Source: Paracoccaceae bacterium (GTDB lineage: Bacteria > Pseudomonadota > Alphaproteobacteria > Rhodobacterales > Rhodobacteraceae). Taken from it: 64,000 nt of DNA. The translations under genes and the position numbers were made by a program. This document shows, piece by piece, positions 8,622-18,152 of this stretch. The DNA lies in contig CANHLE010000005.1 of assembly GCA_947461435.1 (NCBI GenBank), positions 1-64,000 on the forward strand, written 5' to 3'. Position 1 is the first letter of the stretch. The number at the start of each line of letters is the position of its first letter. A model generated the notes under the pieces. It saw only the letters and a list, made by a program, of their open reading frames with translations. It did not search any database and was not told the DNA's origin.

Positions 8622-11008
8622 CAGAACTTCGTCGAAATCGTGAATTCGAACGGCTGTTCCCTGTCATAATCTTCCTTGACCAGCGCCTTCGAGAAGTTGA
8701 AGCGCAAGGGCCCGATCGGCGTTGTCCAGAACAGCGAAAGACCAGCCACAGCGCGCGGATGCATCCCATCATCAACCGCCCCTCCGGTGCCGGCCGTGGT
8801 GTCCAGATTCCACACAGAGCCGACATCGAAAAACGCCCCGCCCGTGATCCCGTATTCTTCGGGAAGACCCAGCGGGAAATCAGCCTCAAACCGGGCGACG
8901 GCATAGATGGTGCCGCCAAGCGCATCTTCGTTTCCGGCCGTCAGATCGCGCGGGCCAATTCCATTCGGCTCAAAACCCCGAATCTTGCCCTTGGCGAAAT
9001 AGCGCTCCGTCACGCGCGGTTCAAACCCGCCAAACCCTTTGATCAGCCCCCCTTCAAAAATGGCCCGCACGGCCACTTCGTTCTGGAAAACCTGGGTTTC
9101 AGTCAACGCCAACACGCTGCTGTCGATGTATTTTGTATCGCCGCCCGCGCCCGCGACATCTTGGTTGAAACGCAGCAAGAACCGCGTATCGGGATCAAGC
9201 CCGCCAAACTTTGTATCGAAGACATAAGAATACCCGAAGGACGAGGTCGTCAGCAGGCCTTCTTCGCCTTGCAGGATCGTTGAAGATCCGGGGTTCGATT
9301 CGTCCACATCCGGCGTCAACGGATCGTCCAGCACCAGCCGATCCACATTCGAAATCCCGTCCCGCTTGACCGAATAGCGCAGTTCAAGCCGCGCATTCTT
9401 GGACACCGGGAATTCCAGCGCCGGCGTGATAGAGCCGTCCAGCGTATCGTAATTGGCGAAATCATTGTTCGAGGTGCGGTAAAGACCATTGAACTTGAAC
9501 TTCAGATCGCGCCCCAAAAGGGCCGGCTCTGCGAAGGTAAAGGAACTTTCGCGGTTGTTGGTGCCGGTTTGGAACACAAAAGACAGGGCCTGCCCGCGTC
9601 CCAGAAAGTTCGTCTCGGAATAAGACACGTTGAAGCCCAGACCATTGGTCGTGCCATAGGTCGCGCCAAAGCTGATCGATCCCGTGGGCTGCTCTTCGAC
9701 ATTGACGTTCAGAACCACCTGATCGGGCCCATTGCCCGGTTTGGCATCAACCTGCGCATCGGCAAAAAAGCCCAAGGCGCGAATTCGTTCGGCGGCTTGA
9801 CGAATTTCACGCGGGTTGAAGGGGTCCCCTTCGACCGATTTGAACTGCCGGCGCACCACTTGGTCCACCGTCGTCGTGTTGCCTTCAATGTCGATGCGCT
9901 CCACGAAAATCCGCTCGCCGCGCACCAGCGCAAAGGTGATATCCACCGTGCCATCGCGGTCGTTGCGCGTGACTCGCGGTTCGACACGCATGAAATTCAA
10001 ACCCTGCTCCAGCGCCAGATTTTCCATCCGGGCGGTGTTGGATTCGATGACTTGCGGCGAATAGGTCACGCCTGAACGCAGCTTGTTGACCGCCTCAAAA
10101 GGCGCCGCATCGACGCCCTCGATCTCGGACACGGTGCTGACAGACCCAATCTTGAAACTGCGACCTTCTGAAATCGTGAAGGCCACGAAGGTGGCATCGC
10201 GCTCGCGGCTGACGTCGGCCGATGCATCAAGTACCTGAAAATCGATGTAGCCGCGCGACAGATAGAAGTCTTTCAGCAGCTGCTTGTCCAACTCCACCCG
10301 CTCGGGCACGAAGGTATCACGCTGGATCAGGTTGCGCAGAAACCCCGCTTGTTTGGTTTCCAAAACCTGCCGCAATCGGCGGTCGGAATAATCGCGGTTG
10401 CCGATGAACGACAATCGTTCAATCTCAACCACTTTTCCTTCGGCAATCTCGAAGACCAGATCCACCCGATTGTCGTCGCGCCGGATGATCTTTGGCGTGA
10501 TGCTGGCCGCCATGCGGCCTTTGGCGCGGTAGATTTCGCTTAGCGTCGCGGCGTCCGCTTCGGCCTGCGCCGGGGAATAAACCAGCCGCGATTTCGACGT
10601 GATCGCCCCCGCCAATTCCTCGTCTTTCAGGCGCTTGTTTCCTTGAAAATCCACCACATTCAACATGGGGAATTCCTTGACGCGGATCACCAGTGTTCCG
10701 CCATTGGGAACCAGTTCCACGCTTTCAAAAAGACCGGCTTGAATGATGCGCTGATAGGCCTCGTTCAAGGCGGCGGCCGACATCGAACTGCCCTTGCCGA
10801 TTCCCGCATAGGACAGAATCGTTGCGGCATCAACGCGTTGATTTCCTTCGATAACCACGTTGGAAAATGCGTAATCTTGCGCCTGTGCAGACATCAAGAA
10901 GGGCTCGTAACCCACTGTAGATGAAAGCAGAACGGCAAGTGCCGACGCCCGCAAAAGTCGAAGGGTCGCCCCCGGTTTCGCTGATCCGGCTTTGGCCGTA
11001 GACGTCAT
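8621..11008 (-). CDS. bamA: outer membrane protein assembly factor BamA
   Basis: Central Omp85 insertase of the BAM complex. The 795-aa precursor has a long signal peptide ending near AQAQ, five POTRA repeats (starting FSNVVIEGNQRV, with VVDFQGNKRL, IERLSFIGNRDY and VERIDIEGNTTT visible), then a 16-strand barrel. KGKIRGFEPNGIGPRD is the conserved L6-loop [V/I]RGF motif, and the barrel ends in aromatic FEFTISTKF. The longest open frame starts at 11227, but ATG 11008 with an upstream GAGG and a good signal peptide is the better start. It sits between rseP and ompH. Confidence 0.95.
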   Translation of the reverse strand: MTSTAKAGSAKPGATLRLLRASALAVLLSSTVGYEPFLMSAQAQDYAFSNVVIEGNQRVDAATILSYAGIGKGSSMSAAALNEAYQRIIQAGLFESVELVPNGGTLVIRVKEFPMLNVVDFQGNKRLKDEELAGAITSKSRLVYSPAQAEADAATLSEIYRAKGRMAASITPKIIRRDDNRVDLVFEIAEGKVVEIERLSFIGNRDYSDRRLRQVLETKQAGFLRNLIQRDTFVPERVELDKQLLKDFYLSRGYIDFQVLDASADVSRERDATFVAFTISEGRSFKIGSVSTVSEIEGVDAAPFEAVNKLRSGVTYSPQVIESNTARMENLALEQGLNFMRVEPRVTRNDRDGTVDITFALVRGERIFVERIDIEGNTTTVDQVVRRQFKSVEGDPFNPREIRQAAERIRALGFFADAQVDAKPGNGPDQVVLNVNVEEQPTGSISFGATYGTTNGLGFNVSYSETNFLGRGQALSFVFQTGTNNRESSFTFAEPALLGRDLKFKFNGLYRTSNNDFANYDTLDGSITPALEFPVSKNARLELRYSVKRDGISNVDRLVLDDPLTPDVDESNPGSSTILQGEEGLLTTSSFGYSYVFDTKFGGLDPDTRFLLRFNQDVAGAGGDTKYIDSSVLALTETQVFQNEVAVRAIFEGGLIKGFGGFEPRVTERYFAKGKIRGFEPNGIGPRDLTAGNEDALGGTIYAVARFEADFPLGLPEEYGITGGAFFDVGSVWNLDTTAGTGGAVDDGMHPRAVAGLSLFWTTPIGPLRFNFSKALVKEDYDREQPFEFTISTKF

Positions 11009-11162
11009 GGAAAGCCTCACCCTATTCTTGCTGTCATCTCCCTGACTAACGGCTTCGACCACCCTTGTCAAAAGGGCGAAAACGCCCCAATTCGGGGCGC
11101 GCGCAGAATGTTGGAAAATGGCAAGAATTGGCTCATCTGTTGCCCCGGTCAGGGCAAAAGCC

Positions 11163-11300
11163 TTAGGGCAAAAGCAGCGCCTGCCCCAAAAAGGCCCCGG
11201 CCAGCAGCCCCACAAGAACCGTGCCAAGGGTGAACAGCAGATCCCAATTCACATTCACCAGAATGCGAAACCCTTTGACCTGCTCCAGAACGTGCTGCAT
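11163..11300 (-). CDS. small single-span membrane protein (45 aa) between rseP and bamA
   Basis: Translating the minus strand from ATG 11300 gives 45 residues: an amphipathic start (MQHVLEQVKGFRILVNVNW) and one hydrophobic helix (LLFTLGTVLVGLLAGAFLG). GGAGAG lies 5 nt before the ATG, in the right place for a ribosome site. It is too short for ordinary gene callers. Its location between the RseP protease and BamA genes, in the same direction, suggests an envelope role, perhaps as an RseP partner or substrate, or as an assembly factor. No function is known to me. Confidence 0.6.
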   Translation of the reverse strand: MQHVLEQVKGFRILVNVNWDLLFTLGTVLVGLLAGAFLGQALLLP

Positions 11301-11398
11301 GGCTCTCTCCTGACCAATGCGGCAAGGATTGGATCAATATTGTGGCCAATTTATGGCCAAACCGCTGGCCACCCAGTCAGACCCCAGTCAGACCCCGG

Positions 11399-12745
11399 TC
11401 AGACACAGACCAGATCGTTGCGCAAAGCATAGATCATCAAGCCCAGGACCAGGGCCAGCCCGATCATCGTCATCCGTCCCAGCGCCTTGGCAGAGGGCGG
11501 CTTTCCCGTCACCGCTTCCCAAGCATGAAATACCAGATGCCCGCCGTCCAACACAGGCACCGGCATCAGGTTCATCAGGCCAATGCCCAGCGACAACACC
11601 GCCAAGGTGCCCAAAAAGCTTTCCCACCCACTTTTCGCGGCATCGCCCATGACAACCGCCATCGTGATCGCGCCGGAAATATTGCAGCTTGAAATCTGTC
11701 CTTTCACAATCGCCACGATCCCACTGATCGACGACTGCGTGACGCGAACCGTATTGTCCCAAGCCAGCGTTACAACCTCCCAAGGGCCGGGTCGCTGTGC
11801 GGCCAACTCCACCGCCAGCGCAGACGACAAACCGATCAGCCAGCGTGTTTCAAATCCGCCATCGTCTTTCGGCAAATCGCGGCGGCGCGGCGTCAACGTC
11901 AGATCGAAACTGTTGCCCGCGCGCCAAATGGTCAACGACACCGGGGTTCCCATCGCGGCATCCACCATCGGCGAGATATCGGCAAACCGTTGAACCGGCG
12001 TGCCATTCACGGCCAAAACGACATCACCCGGTTCAATTCCGGCATCCATCGCGGCTGATTTCGACATGACCGATCCGGCGATGGCCGGCAAAGGATACGG
12101 GCCCCTGACCACGGTTTGCACCCCGCCGCGCAGCACCCGGTATTCGGTGCCATCGGCCGGCGGCAGATCCTGAACGGCTTTGTAAAAGCTGGCGACGTCG
12201 GGCGTCTCCACGCCGCCTATGGCCAGAATTTGATCTTGCGGCAACAGGCCGGTTTCAAACCCCGGCAAGGCCCGCACGCTGGAAATCACAGGCTTGTCTT
12301 CGTCGTTGATCACACCCCAGATCGACACCATGGCCCCAAAGACCACCATTGTCAGCAAGACGTTGAACATCGGCCCGGCCAGAACCGTTGCGGCGCGGGC
12401 CCACAAAGGCGCGCCGTGCATCGTGCGGCGCTTGTCCTGCGCCGACAGACGCGACAGCGCCGCCTCATCCGGATTGGCGGACGATGCATTCGCATCGCCC
12501 AGAAACTTCACATATCCGCCCAGCGGCACCGCTGCCAATTGCCAGCGCGTGCCATGCCGGTCCGTGCGCGAAAAGATCACGCGCCCAAATCCCAGCGAAA
12601 ACACTTCCGCATGAATGCCCGACCACCGTCCGACGATGTAATGGCCGAATTCATGCACGAAAACGATGACCATGATCGAGATCAGAAAAAAGGCAACCGT
12701 CCACGCGCCATCGCCAAGCGCGGCCAATACAGTCTCAATGGTCAT
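11399..12745 (-). CDS. rseP: RIP metalloprotease RseP (site-2 protease family)
   Basis: Intramembrane zinc protease that cleaves anti-sigma factors and signal-peptide remnants. The 448-aa protein has the catalytic HEFGH at residues 31-35 in the first membrane helix, PLGGYVKFLGD, two PDZ segments (the second with GDVVLAVNGTPVQRF), and the C-terminal NLMPVPVLDGG with the third zinc ligand. Near the stop, the coding and following DNA contain three imperfect copies of CAGTCAGACCCC (about 11373-11404), so the last residues may vary between strains. It follows dxr by 15 bp. Confidence 0.94.
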   Translation of the reverse strand: MTIETVLAALGDGAWTVAFFLISIMVIVFVHEFGHYIVGRWSGIHAEVFSLGFGRVIFSRTDRHGTRWQLAAVPLGGYVKFLGDANASSANPDEAALSRLSAQDKRRTMHGAPLWARAATVLAGPMFNVLLTMVVFGAMVSIWGVINDEDKPVISSVRALPGFETGLLPQDQILAIGGVETPDVASFYKAVQDLPPADGTEYRVLRGGVQTVVRGPYPLPAIAGSVMSKSAAMDAGIEPGDVVLAVNGTPVQRFADISPMVDAAMGTPVSLTIWRAGNSFDLTLTPRRRDLPKDDGGFETRWLIGLSSALAVELAAQRPGPWEVVTLAWDNTVRVTQSSISGIVAIVKGQISSCNISGAITMAVVMGDAAKSGWESFLGTLAVLSLGIGLMNLMPVPVLDGGHLVFHAWEAVTGKPPSAKALGRMTMIGLALVLGLMIYALRNDLVCV

Positions 12746-12760
12746 CCTGCCTCCGCGGCG

Positions 12761-13936
12761 TTAGGAATTCTTGGCGGCCAAACCGCGCGCCGTTCTGCGT
12801 GTCAGATCGTCCATCGCAAGAACATCTTCAAGGGTTGGTATCGCATCAGTCGGGCCAAATTGTGCCCAAAGCGCGGAAAGACTGGCCTCAACCAGATGCG
12901 ACATCTGCGCAAAGCCCAGCGATCCGGCGATGAACTGGTCCAGCGCCACCTCTTTGGCCGCGTTGAAGGCCGCGCCGGAAAGACCGCCCGCCACCATCAC
13001 CTCGTGGGCCAATCGCAGGGCCGGATACCGGATCAGATCGGGCGCCCGAAAGGTCATCTGGCCCAACTTGGCAAAATCCAGCCGGGCCACGGGCAACGGG
13101 GCACGTTCGGGGTAATTCAGCGCAAAGCCAATCGGGTGGCGCATATCCGGCATGCCCAGATGCGCGATGATGCCGCCATCATGAAATCCCACCATGGAAT
13201 GAATGATGCTTTCGGGGTGAATAATCACCTCAACCTGATCGGGACGCACGCCAAACAGTTCCTTGGCCTCGATCACTTCCATCGCCTTGTTGAACATCGA
13301 TGCAGAATCGATGGTGATGCGCGGCCCCATCGACCAGTTGGGATGGGCCAGCGCGTCTTGAACCGTGGCGTTTTGCAGCGCCTCCAACGGCCAATCGCGC
13401 AGCGCCCCGCCCGAGGCGGTCAAGATAATCCGCTCCACGGCGCGGGAATCTTCGCCCATAAGGCTTTGAAAAATGGCAGAATGTTCGGAATCGACCGGCA
13501 AAACCGTGGCACCGTGCGCCCGGGCTGTCGCCATCAACAGCGGGCCCGCGGTCACCAGACTTTCCTTGTTGGCCAGCGCCAGCGTCGATCCATGGGCTAA
13601 GGCGCGCATCCCCGGAACCAGCCCCGCTGCGCCCACGATGGCCGACATCACCCAATCGGCCGGGCGGTCCGCCGCCTCGGCAATGGCCGTCGCGCCCGCC
13701 GCCGCCTGCACGCCCGTTCCGGCAAGCCGGTCTTGCAATTCGCCCAGCGCATCCTCATGCGCCGTCACCGCCACCTCGGCCCGCAGCGCCACCGCCATTT
13801 GCGCAAGCCGCGCCAGATTGCGCCCCCCGCTCAGCGCCACCGTGTGAAAGGCCTGCGGCCCGCCCGCCCGTGTGATCAGATCAAAGGTGCTTTCCCCGAT
13901 CGATCCTGTGGCCCCGAATATCGAAATACGACGCAT
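12761..13936 (-). CDS. dxr: 1-deoxy-D-xylulose 5-phosphate reductoisomerase
   Basis: Second step of the MEP isoprenoid pathway: NADPH-dependent rearrangement of DXP to MEP. The 391-aa protein begins MRRISIFGATGSIGESTFDL (NADPH fold), and has ALANKESLVTAG, VDSEHSAIFQSL, TASGGALRDW (substrate loop) and SASMFNKAMEVIEA, all standard Dxr signatures. It is 2 bp after cdsA and near uppS, whose substrate derives from this pathway. Confidence 0.96.
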   Translation of the reverse strand: MRRISIFGATGSIGESTFDLITRAGGPQAFHTVALSGGRNLARLAQMAVALRAEVAVTAHEDALGELQDRLAGTGVQAAAGATAIAEAADRPADWVMSAIVGAAGLVPGMRALAHGSTLALANKESLVTAGPLLMATARAHGATVLPVDSEHSAIFQSLMGEDSRAVERIILTASGGALRDWPLEALQNATVQDALAHPNWSMGPRITIDSASMFNKAMEVIEAKELFGVRPDQVEVIIHPESIIHSMVGFHDGGIIAHLGMPDMRHPIGFALNYPERAPLPVARLDFAKLGQMTFRAPDLIRYPALRLAHEVMVAGGLSGAAFNAAKEVALDQFIAGSLGFAQMSHLVEASLSALWAQFGPTDAIPTLEDVLAMDDLTRRTARGLAAKNS

Positions 13937-13938
13937 CT

Positions 13939-14730
13939 TCAGCTCCCCGTCGGCCAGCCCATGAACGGCGACAGGATAAAGAACGCAACCGCCGCCCCGG
14001 TCAACGCATCAAACCGGTCCAAGAACCCACCATGTCCGGGAATAAGCGCCGAGGAGTCCTTGACCCCGGCCCGGCGCTTGACCCAACTTTCGGCAATATC
14101 CCCCATCTGCCCCGCAAAGGCTATCAGGGGTGATACGAAGATCACGGTCCAGTTGGCTGGCCCGAACAGCCAAAACCCAAGGCCCAGAATCACCGCGGCC
14201 CCCCAACCCGCAATGGTGCCGGACCAGGTCTTCTTGGGGCTGATCGCGGGCCAGAATTTGGCCCCGCCCAAACTGCGCCCCACAAAATACCCCGCCGTGT
14301 CGGCCGCCACAACAATGCCCACCAACCACAAAACCCCTGCAATCCCCGCCCCATAACGCAGATCGATCAAGGTATGGGCCGACAGCATCAAGGCCAGCGC
14401 GCACAGGCCCGCCATCGTGGCGTCACGCCGCGGCGTCAGCGCCAGTGCAATCGCAGGAAGTGTCAGGAAGGCAAAGGTCACGCCGCCAAAGCTGGCGTCG
14501 ATCAGCACGCACAGCGCCGCCCCCAACCCCAGCCCCACCGCATCCAGCATGGCCATGGGCGCGGTCAACCGTGCCAATTCCCACATCATCAGTCCGGTGA
14601 CCACCGCCACCAGCAGCATCAGGGGAACCCCGCCCAGGATCAGATCAATCCCGCCCACCCCAAGCAGCACTGCAGCCGAGATGACCCGCGTCCGCAAGTC
14701 CGTCCAACTGCCGCCTGCCGAAGAGGTCAT
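13939..14730 (-). CDS. cdsA: phosphatidate cytidylyltransferase
   Basis: Makes CDP-diacylglycerol from phosphatidate and CTP, the branch point for phospholipids. The 263-aa integral membrane protein has about eight hydrophobic helices and the complete CDS signature near its end (SWVKRRAGVKDSS followed by PGHGGFLDRFD), with the invariant metal-binding aspartates. Its ATG overlaps the uppS stop by 4 bp (ATGA). Confidence 0.95.
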   Translation of the reverse strand: MTSSAGGSWTDLRTRVISAAVLLGVGGIDLILGGVPLMLLVAVVTGLMMWELARLTAPMAMLDAVGLGLGAALCVLIDASFGGVTFAFLTLPAIALALTPRRDATMAGLCALALMLSAHTLIDLRYGAGIAGVLWLVGIVVAADTAGYFVGRSLGGAKFWPAISPKKTWSGTIAGWGAAVILGLGFWLFGPANWTVIFVSPLIAFAGQMGDIAESWVKRRAGVKDSSALIPGHGGFLDRFDALTGAAVAFFILSPFMGWPTGS

Positions 14731-15479
14731 GCAGTGCCCACGCCCCCAAACCGACGTTCACGGTTGCCAAATTGCGCCAGAATCTGTGCCAGCGCCGCAC
14801 GGTCAAAATCCGGCCACAGCGTGGGCGTGAATTCATATTCTGCATAGGCGGCTTGCCACGGCAGAAAATTCGATGTCCGCGTCTCACCCGAGGTGCGGAT
14901 CACAAGATCAGGATCTGGAAAACCCTTGGTGTCCAGATAGTCGGCAATCGTGTCGTCCGTCACGTTTTCCGGCTTCAAGACGCCCGCGGCCACATCATTG
15001 GCCAACAAACGCATGGCACGTGCCATCTCGTCCCGCCCGCCATAGTTCAAGGCAACCGTCAGGTTCAAACGCGACAGGGGCGCGGTGCGGGCTTCAATAT
15101 CCACCATCAACCGCCGCAATTTGTCGTTCAACTTGGTGCGATCCCCGATAAAGCGCATCCGCACGCCTTCCGCCGCCATCCGGTCGGCCTCTCGCTCGAT
15201 GTACCGCGCAAAAATCGACATCAGACCCAAGACTTCCTCGGTCGAACGCTTCCAGTTTTCGGTCGAAAAGGCATAGATTGTCAGCCATTTTATTCCAAAG
15301 TCCGGCGCAACCCGAACGATCTCTTTCACCCTCTCGGCGCCTTTGCGGTGCCCCACAAGACGCGGCCAGCCCTTTTCCGTCGCCCAGCGCCCGTTGCCAT
15401 CCATAATGATGGCCACGTGCTCCGCCACTTTCGACGATCTGCTGTCTAATTTATGTCCTGAGCCCACGCCCGCCCTCAT
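14727..15479 (-). CDS. uppS: undecaprenyl pyrophosphate synthase
   Basis: cis-prenyltransferase producing C55-PP, the lipid carrier for peptidoglycan and O-antigen. The 250-aa protein has HVAIIMDGNGRWA (catalytic D27), GHRKGAERVKEIV, YAFSTENWKRS, NYGGRDE, and the C-terminal RTSGETRTSNFLPWQ and ERRFGG signatures. I prefer ATG 15479 over TTG 15521, because the extra 14 residues have no family counterpart. AT-rich DNA upstream (15480-15557) is the likely promoter of the envelope genes. Confidence 0.93.
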   Translation of the reverse strand: MRAGVGSGHKLDSRSSKVAEHVAIIMDGNGRWATEKGWPRLVGHRKGAERVKEIVRVAPDFGIKWLTIYAFSTENWKRSTEEVLGLMSIFARYIEREADRMAAEGVRMRFIGDRTKLNDKLRRLMVDIEARTAPLSRLNLTVALNYGGRDEMARAMRLLANDVAAGVLKPENVTDDTIADYLDTKGFPDPDLVIRTSGETRTSNFLPWQAAYAEYEFTPTLWPDFDRAALAQILAQFGNRERRFGGVGTA

Positions 15480-15557
15480 CTTTAATGCTTCTATAGCTGA
15501 ACTTTGAACGCTTAATCTCAAGTAAAGAATAATTTCTAAACGGTTACACCGGTCAAA
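15480..15557 (-). promoter_or_regulatory. AT-rich upstream region of uppS, possible promoter
   Basis: The gap between frr and uppS is much more AT-rich than its surroundings. On the minus strand TTGACC (15556-15551) is followed after 17 nt by ATTATT (15533-15528), a weak sigma-70-like pair. This would give uppS-cdsA-dxr-rseP-bamA and the lipid A genes a promoter of their own, separate from pyrH-frr. Evidence is composition plus partial hexamers only. Confidence 0.35.
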
Positions 15558-16124
15558 TCAGACCTGCATGATCTCTTGCTGCTTGCTTTCCAGTGCCTTG
15601 TCGACAGCCGCAATCGACTTGTCGGTCAAATCCTGCACCTCGTCTGACCACATCTTTTGGTCGTCCTCGCCCATTCCGGCGGCTTTGGCCTTCTTGATCT
15701 GGTCCATCCCATCGCGGCGCACATTGCGAATCGCAACCTTGGCGCTTTCGGCATACTGGGCCGCCACCTTGGCCAATTCCTTGCGCCGCTGTTCGTTCAA
15801 CTCCGGGATCGGCAGACGAATCAAAGGGCCGTCGCTGATCGGATTGATCCCGATCCCACTTTCGCGGATCGCTTTTTCCACCTTGGAAATCATCGCCTTG
15901 TCCCAGACGTTGATCACAACCATGCGCGGTTCGGGAACGTTGACCGTGCCCAACTGGTTGATGGGGGTCATCTGACCATAGGCATCCACCATGATCGGAT
16001 CCACAATCGCGGCACTGGCCCGGCCGGTGCGCAAACTGGCAAATTCGCCGCGCAGCGACGTCATCGCGCCGTCCATGCGGCGCTGAATGGCATCTAGGTC
16101 AATTTCAAGATCGTCTGCCGACAT
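15558..16124 (-). CDS. frr: ribosome recycling factor
   Basis: With EF-G, splits post-termination ribosomes. The 188-aa protein has [46 protein letters not shown] and [16 protein letters not shown], the conserved RRF core, and the usual length. The longest open frame runs to 16403, but family homology starts at ATG 16124, preceded by AAGGAC. The pyrH-frr order is widespread in bacteria. Confidence 0.96.
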   Translation of the reverse strand: MSADDLEIDLDAIQRRMDGAMTSLRGEFASLRTGRASAAIVDPIMVDAYGQMTPINQLGTVNVPEPRMVVINVWDKAMISKVEKAIRESGIGINPISDGPLIRLPIPELNEQRRKELAKVAAQYAESAKVAIRNVRRDGMDQIKKAKAAGMGEDDQKMWSDEVQDLTDKSIAAVDKALESKQQEIMQV

Positions 16125-16217
16125 GGGCCCTGTCCTTCTGGTCGTCTCGTCCGTTTTGGCCCGTATAGCAGAGGTTGCTTGCTCTGGTATAGACCTGACA
16201 ATATTCGCCCCCCGCGC

Positions 16218-16239
16218 TGGCCGCCCAATAAGGCAGCCA
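16218..16239 (-). terminator. small hairpin in the pyrH-frr spacer
   Basis: TGGCCGCC (16218-16225) and GGCAGCCA (16232-16239) can pair over 8 positions (one G-U in RNA) with a 6-nt loop. There is no T-tract, so it may be an mRNA-processing or attenuating hairpin rather than a terminator. Confidence 0.3.
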
Positions 16240-16278
16240 AGGGCGCCGAAAGGCCAATAAAAACGCCGTGCTAAGGTT

Positions 16279-17013
16279 TCAGCCTTGAACCCGCGTATAG
16301 GTTCCCTTGCCCGCAAGGATTCCCTTGAACCCGCCCGGCTCGTCCAAGGAAAACACGATGATCGGCAGGTTGTTATCACGGGCCAATGCGATGGCACTGG
16401 CATCCATCACCCCCAGATGCTGCTGCAACACCTCGTCATAGGTGACATTGTCATACCGTTTGGCATCGGCGTGTTTCTTGGGGTCCTTGTCGTAAACGCC
16501 GTCCACTTTTGTGCCTTTGAAAATCGCCTGACAGGCCATTTCGCTGGCGCGCAACGTCGCCGCCGTATCGGTCGTGAAATAAGGGTTTCCGGTACCGGCC
16601 GCAAAAATGCACACGCGCTGCTTTTCCAGATGGCGCACAGCGCGGCGGCGAATATAGGGCTCGCAGACCTGATCCATCGGAATGGCACTTATCACGCGGG
16701 TAAAGACGCCAATTTCTTCCAGCGCCGATTGCATGGCCAGCGCGTTCATCACCGTCGCCAGCATGCCCATGTAATCGGCCGTGGTCCGCTCCATCCCCTG
16801 CGCCGATCCGGCCAGACCGCGGAAAATATTGCCGCCCCCGATCACCATGCAAATCTCGACACCCAGATCGCGCACCGATTTCACCTCTTGGGCGATGCGC
16901 GCCACGGTCGGCGGATGCAGACCGTACCCCAAATCCCCCATCAAGGCCTCGCCCGAGATTTTCAGCATCACGCGAGAGTAGGTGACCCCCGCTTCGGTGG
17001 CTGGATTCGGCAT
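16279..17013 (-). CDS. pyrH: UMP kinase
   Basis: Hexameric bacterial UMP kinase (amino acid kinase fold), phosphorylating UMP to UDP. The 244-aa protein has [61 protein letters not shown] and [12 protein letters not shown], all PyrH signatures. The ATG at 17013 is preceded by AGGGG. It is head-to-head with miaA, with about 110 bp between the starts, and precedes frr. Confidence 0.96.
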   Translation of the reverse strand: MPNPATEAGVTYSRVMLKISGEALMGDLGYGLHPPTVARIAQEVKSVRDLGVEICMVIGGGNIFRGLAGSAQGMERTTADYMGMLATVMNALAMQSALEEIGVFTRVISAIPMDQVCEPYIRRRAVRHLEKQRVCIFAAGTGNPYFTTDTAATLRASEMACQAIFKGTKVDGVYDKDPKKHADAKRYDNVTYDEVLQQHLGVMDASAIALARDNNLPIIVFSLDEPGGFKGILAGKGTYTRVQG

Positions 17014-17122
17014 GGGATACCCCTGTATGTTGATCTTGCGTTTGACTAAGCCGCAAAATGTCGCAAAACGGCGTCAGGTTCAACCGCTGTTGGCACCAAG
17101 ATCGGGGATAAGACACAGCAAG

Positions 17123-17998
17123 ATGACGGATCTGTCCCGCATATCGCGTGAGCGTGCCGTTCTGATCGCAGGTCCCACGGCCAGTGGCAAATCCGCCCTC
17201 GCCATGGAACTGGCGGCGCGCGATGGCCGCCTGATCGTCAACGCAGACGCGCTGCAGGTCTATGGCAACTGGCGGCTGCTCACCGCCCGGCCCAGTGCGG
17301 CGGACGAGGCGGCAGCGCCCCATGCCCTCTATGGTCATCTCGCCCGCGATTGCCCCTATTCGGTGGGCGATTGGCTGCGGGATCTGGCCCCCCTTCTGGC
17401 CCGCCCGGTCGTGATCGTCGGCGGCACGGGTCTGTATTTTTCGGCCCTGACCGCTGGCCTTGCCCAAATTCCCACCACCCCCGCCCCCATTCGCGCCGAG
17501 GCAGATGCCCGCCGGGCCGAGGGCGGCATTGCCGCGCTTTTGCCCGACCTCGACGCCGAAACCCGCGCCAAAATCGATCTGCAAAACCCCATGCGGGTTC
17601 AGCGCGCTTGGGAAGTCTGGCGCAGTACCGGTCAAAGCCTGGCCGTCTGGCAGTCCACGACCGGCCCGGCGCTGTTGCCGCTGAAAGAGGCAGAGCCTCT
17701 TGTTCTGCGCCCCGGCGTGCCTTGGTTGGATGCCCGCATTGCCCGCCGGTTCCACCAGATGGTGGATCACGGTGCCCTGGAAGAGGCGCGGGCCGAGGCG
17801 CCCTATTTCAACCCCGCCCTGCCCTCCGCCAAAGCGATTGGTGCGGCCGAACTGATCGGCCATCTGAGGGGCGAATCATCGCTGGATCAGGCCATCGCCG
17901 CCGCGATCCTGGCCTCGCGCCAATACGCCAAACGCCAACGCACCTGGTTTCGCTCGCGCATGGGCGATTGGCATGAATTCGCCATTTCGGGGGGCTGA
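17123..17998 (+). CDS. miaA: tRNA dimethylallyltransferase
   Basis: Adds the dimethylallyl group to A37 of tRNAs that read UNN codons. The 291-aa protein begins with the P-loop [19 protein letters not shown], then [24 protein letters not shown], and a helical C-terminus with [12 protein letters not shown] and [13 protein letters not shown] (tRNA-contacting region). ATG 17123 is chosen because the longer frame to 16982 runs into the pyrH promoter area. It is divergent from pyrH. Confidence 0.93.
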   Translation: MTDLSRISRERAVLIAGPTASGKSALAMELAARDGRLIVNADALQVYGNWRLLTARPSAADEAAAPHALYGHLARDCPYSVGDWLRDLAPLLARPVVIVGGTGLYFSALTAGLAQIPTTPAPIRAEADARRAEGGIAALLPDLDAETRAKIDLQNPMRVQRAWEVWRSTGQSLAVWQSTTGPALLPLKEAEPLVLRPGVPWLDARIARRFHQMVDHGALEEARAEAPYFNPALPSAKAIGAAELIGHLRGESSLDQAIAAAILASRQYAKRQRTWFRSRMGDWHEFAISGG

Positions 17999-18152
17999 TC
18001 GGCAAGACGCCGCCGACCGGAATTTCATCCACAAACTTATCCCCCGAAATCCGGCCGCGTGCCGCAGGATCGCCATAAACTTGATGTGTTTTCGCTTGGG
18101 TTCCCCCCTGCGACTTGATCTATTGCATTAAACGAACAAGGTTTGAAAAAAC

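Noticed and set aside
12116-13600. A 494-codon plus-strand frame opposite rseP and dxr
   Set aside because: His/Arg/Gln-rich shadow of two clear genes on the other strand.
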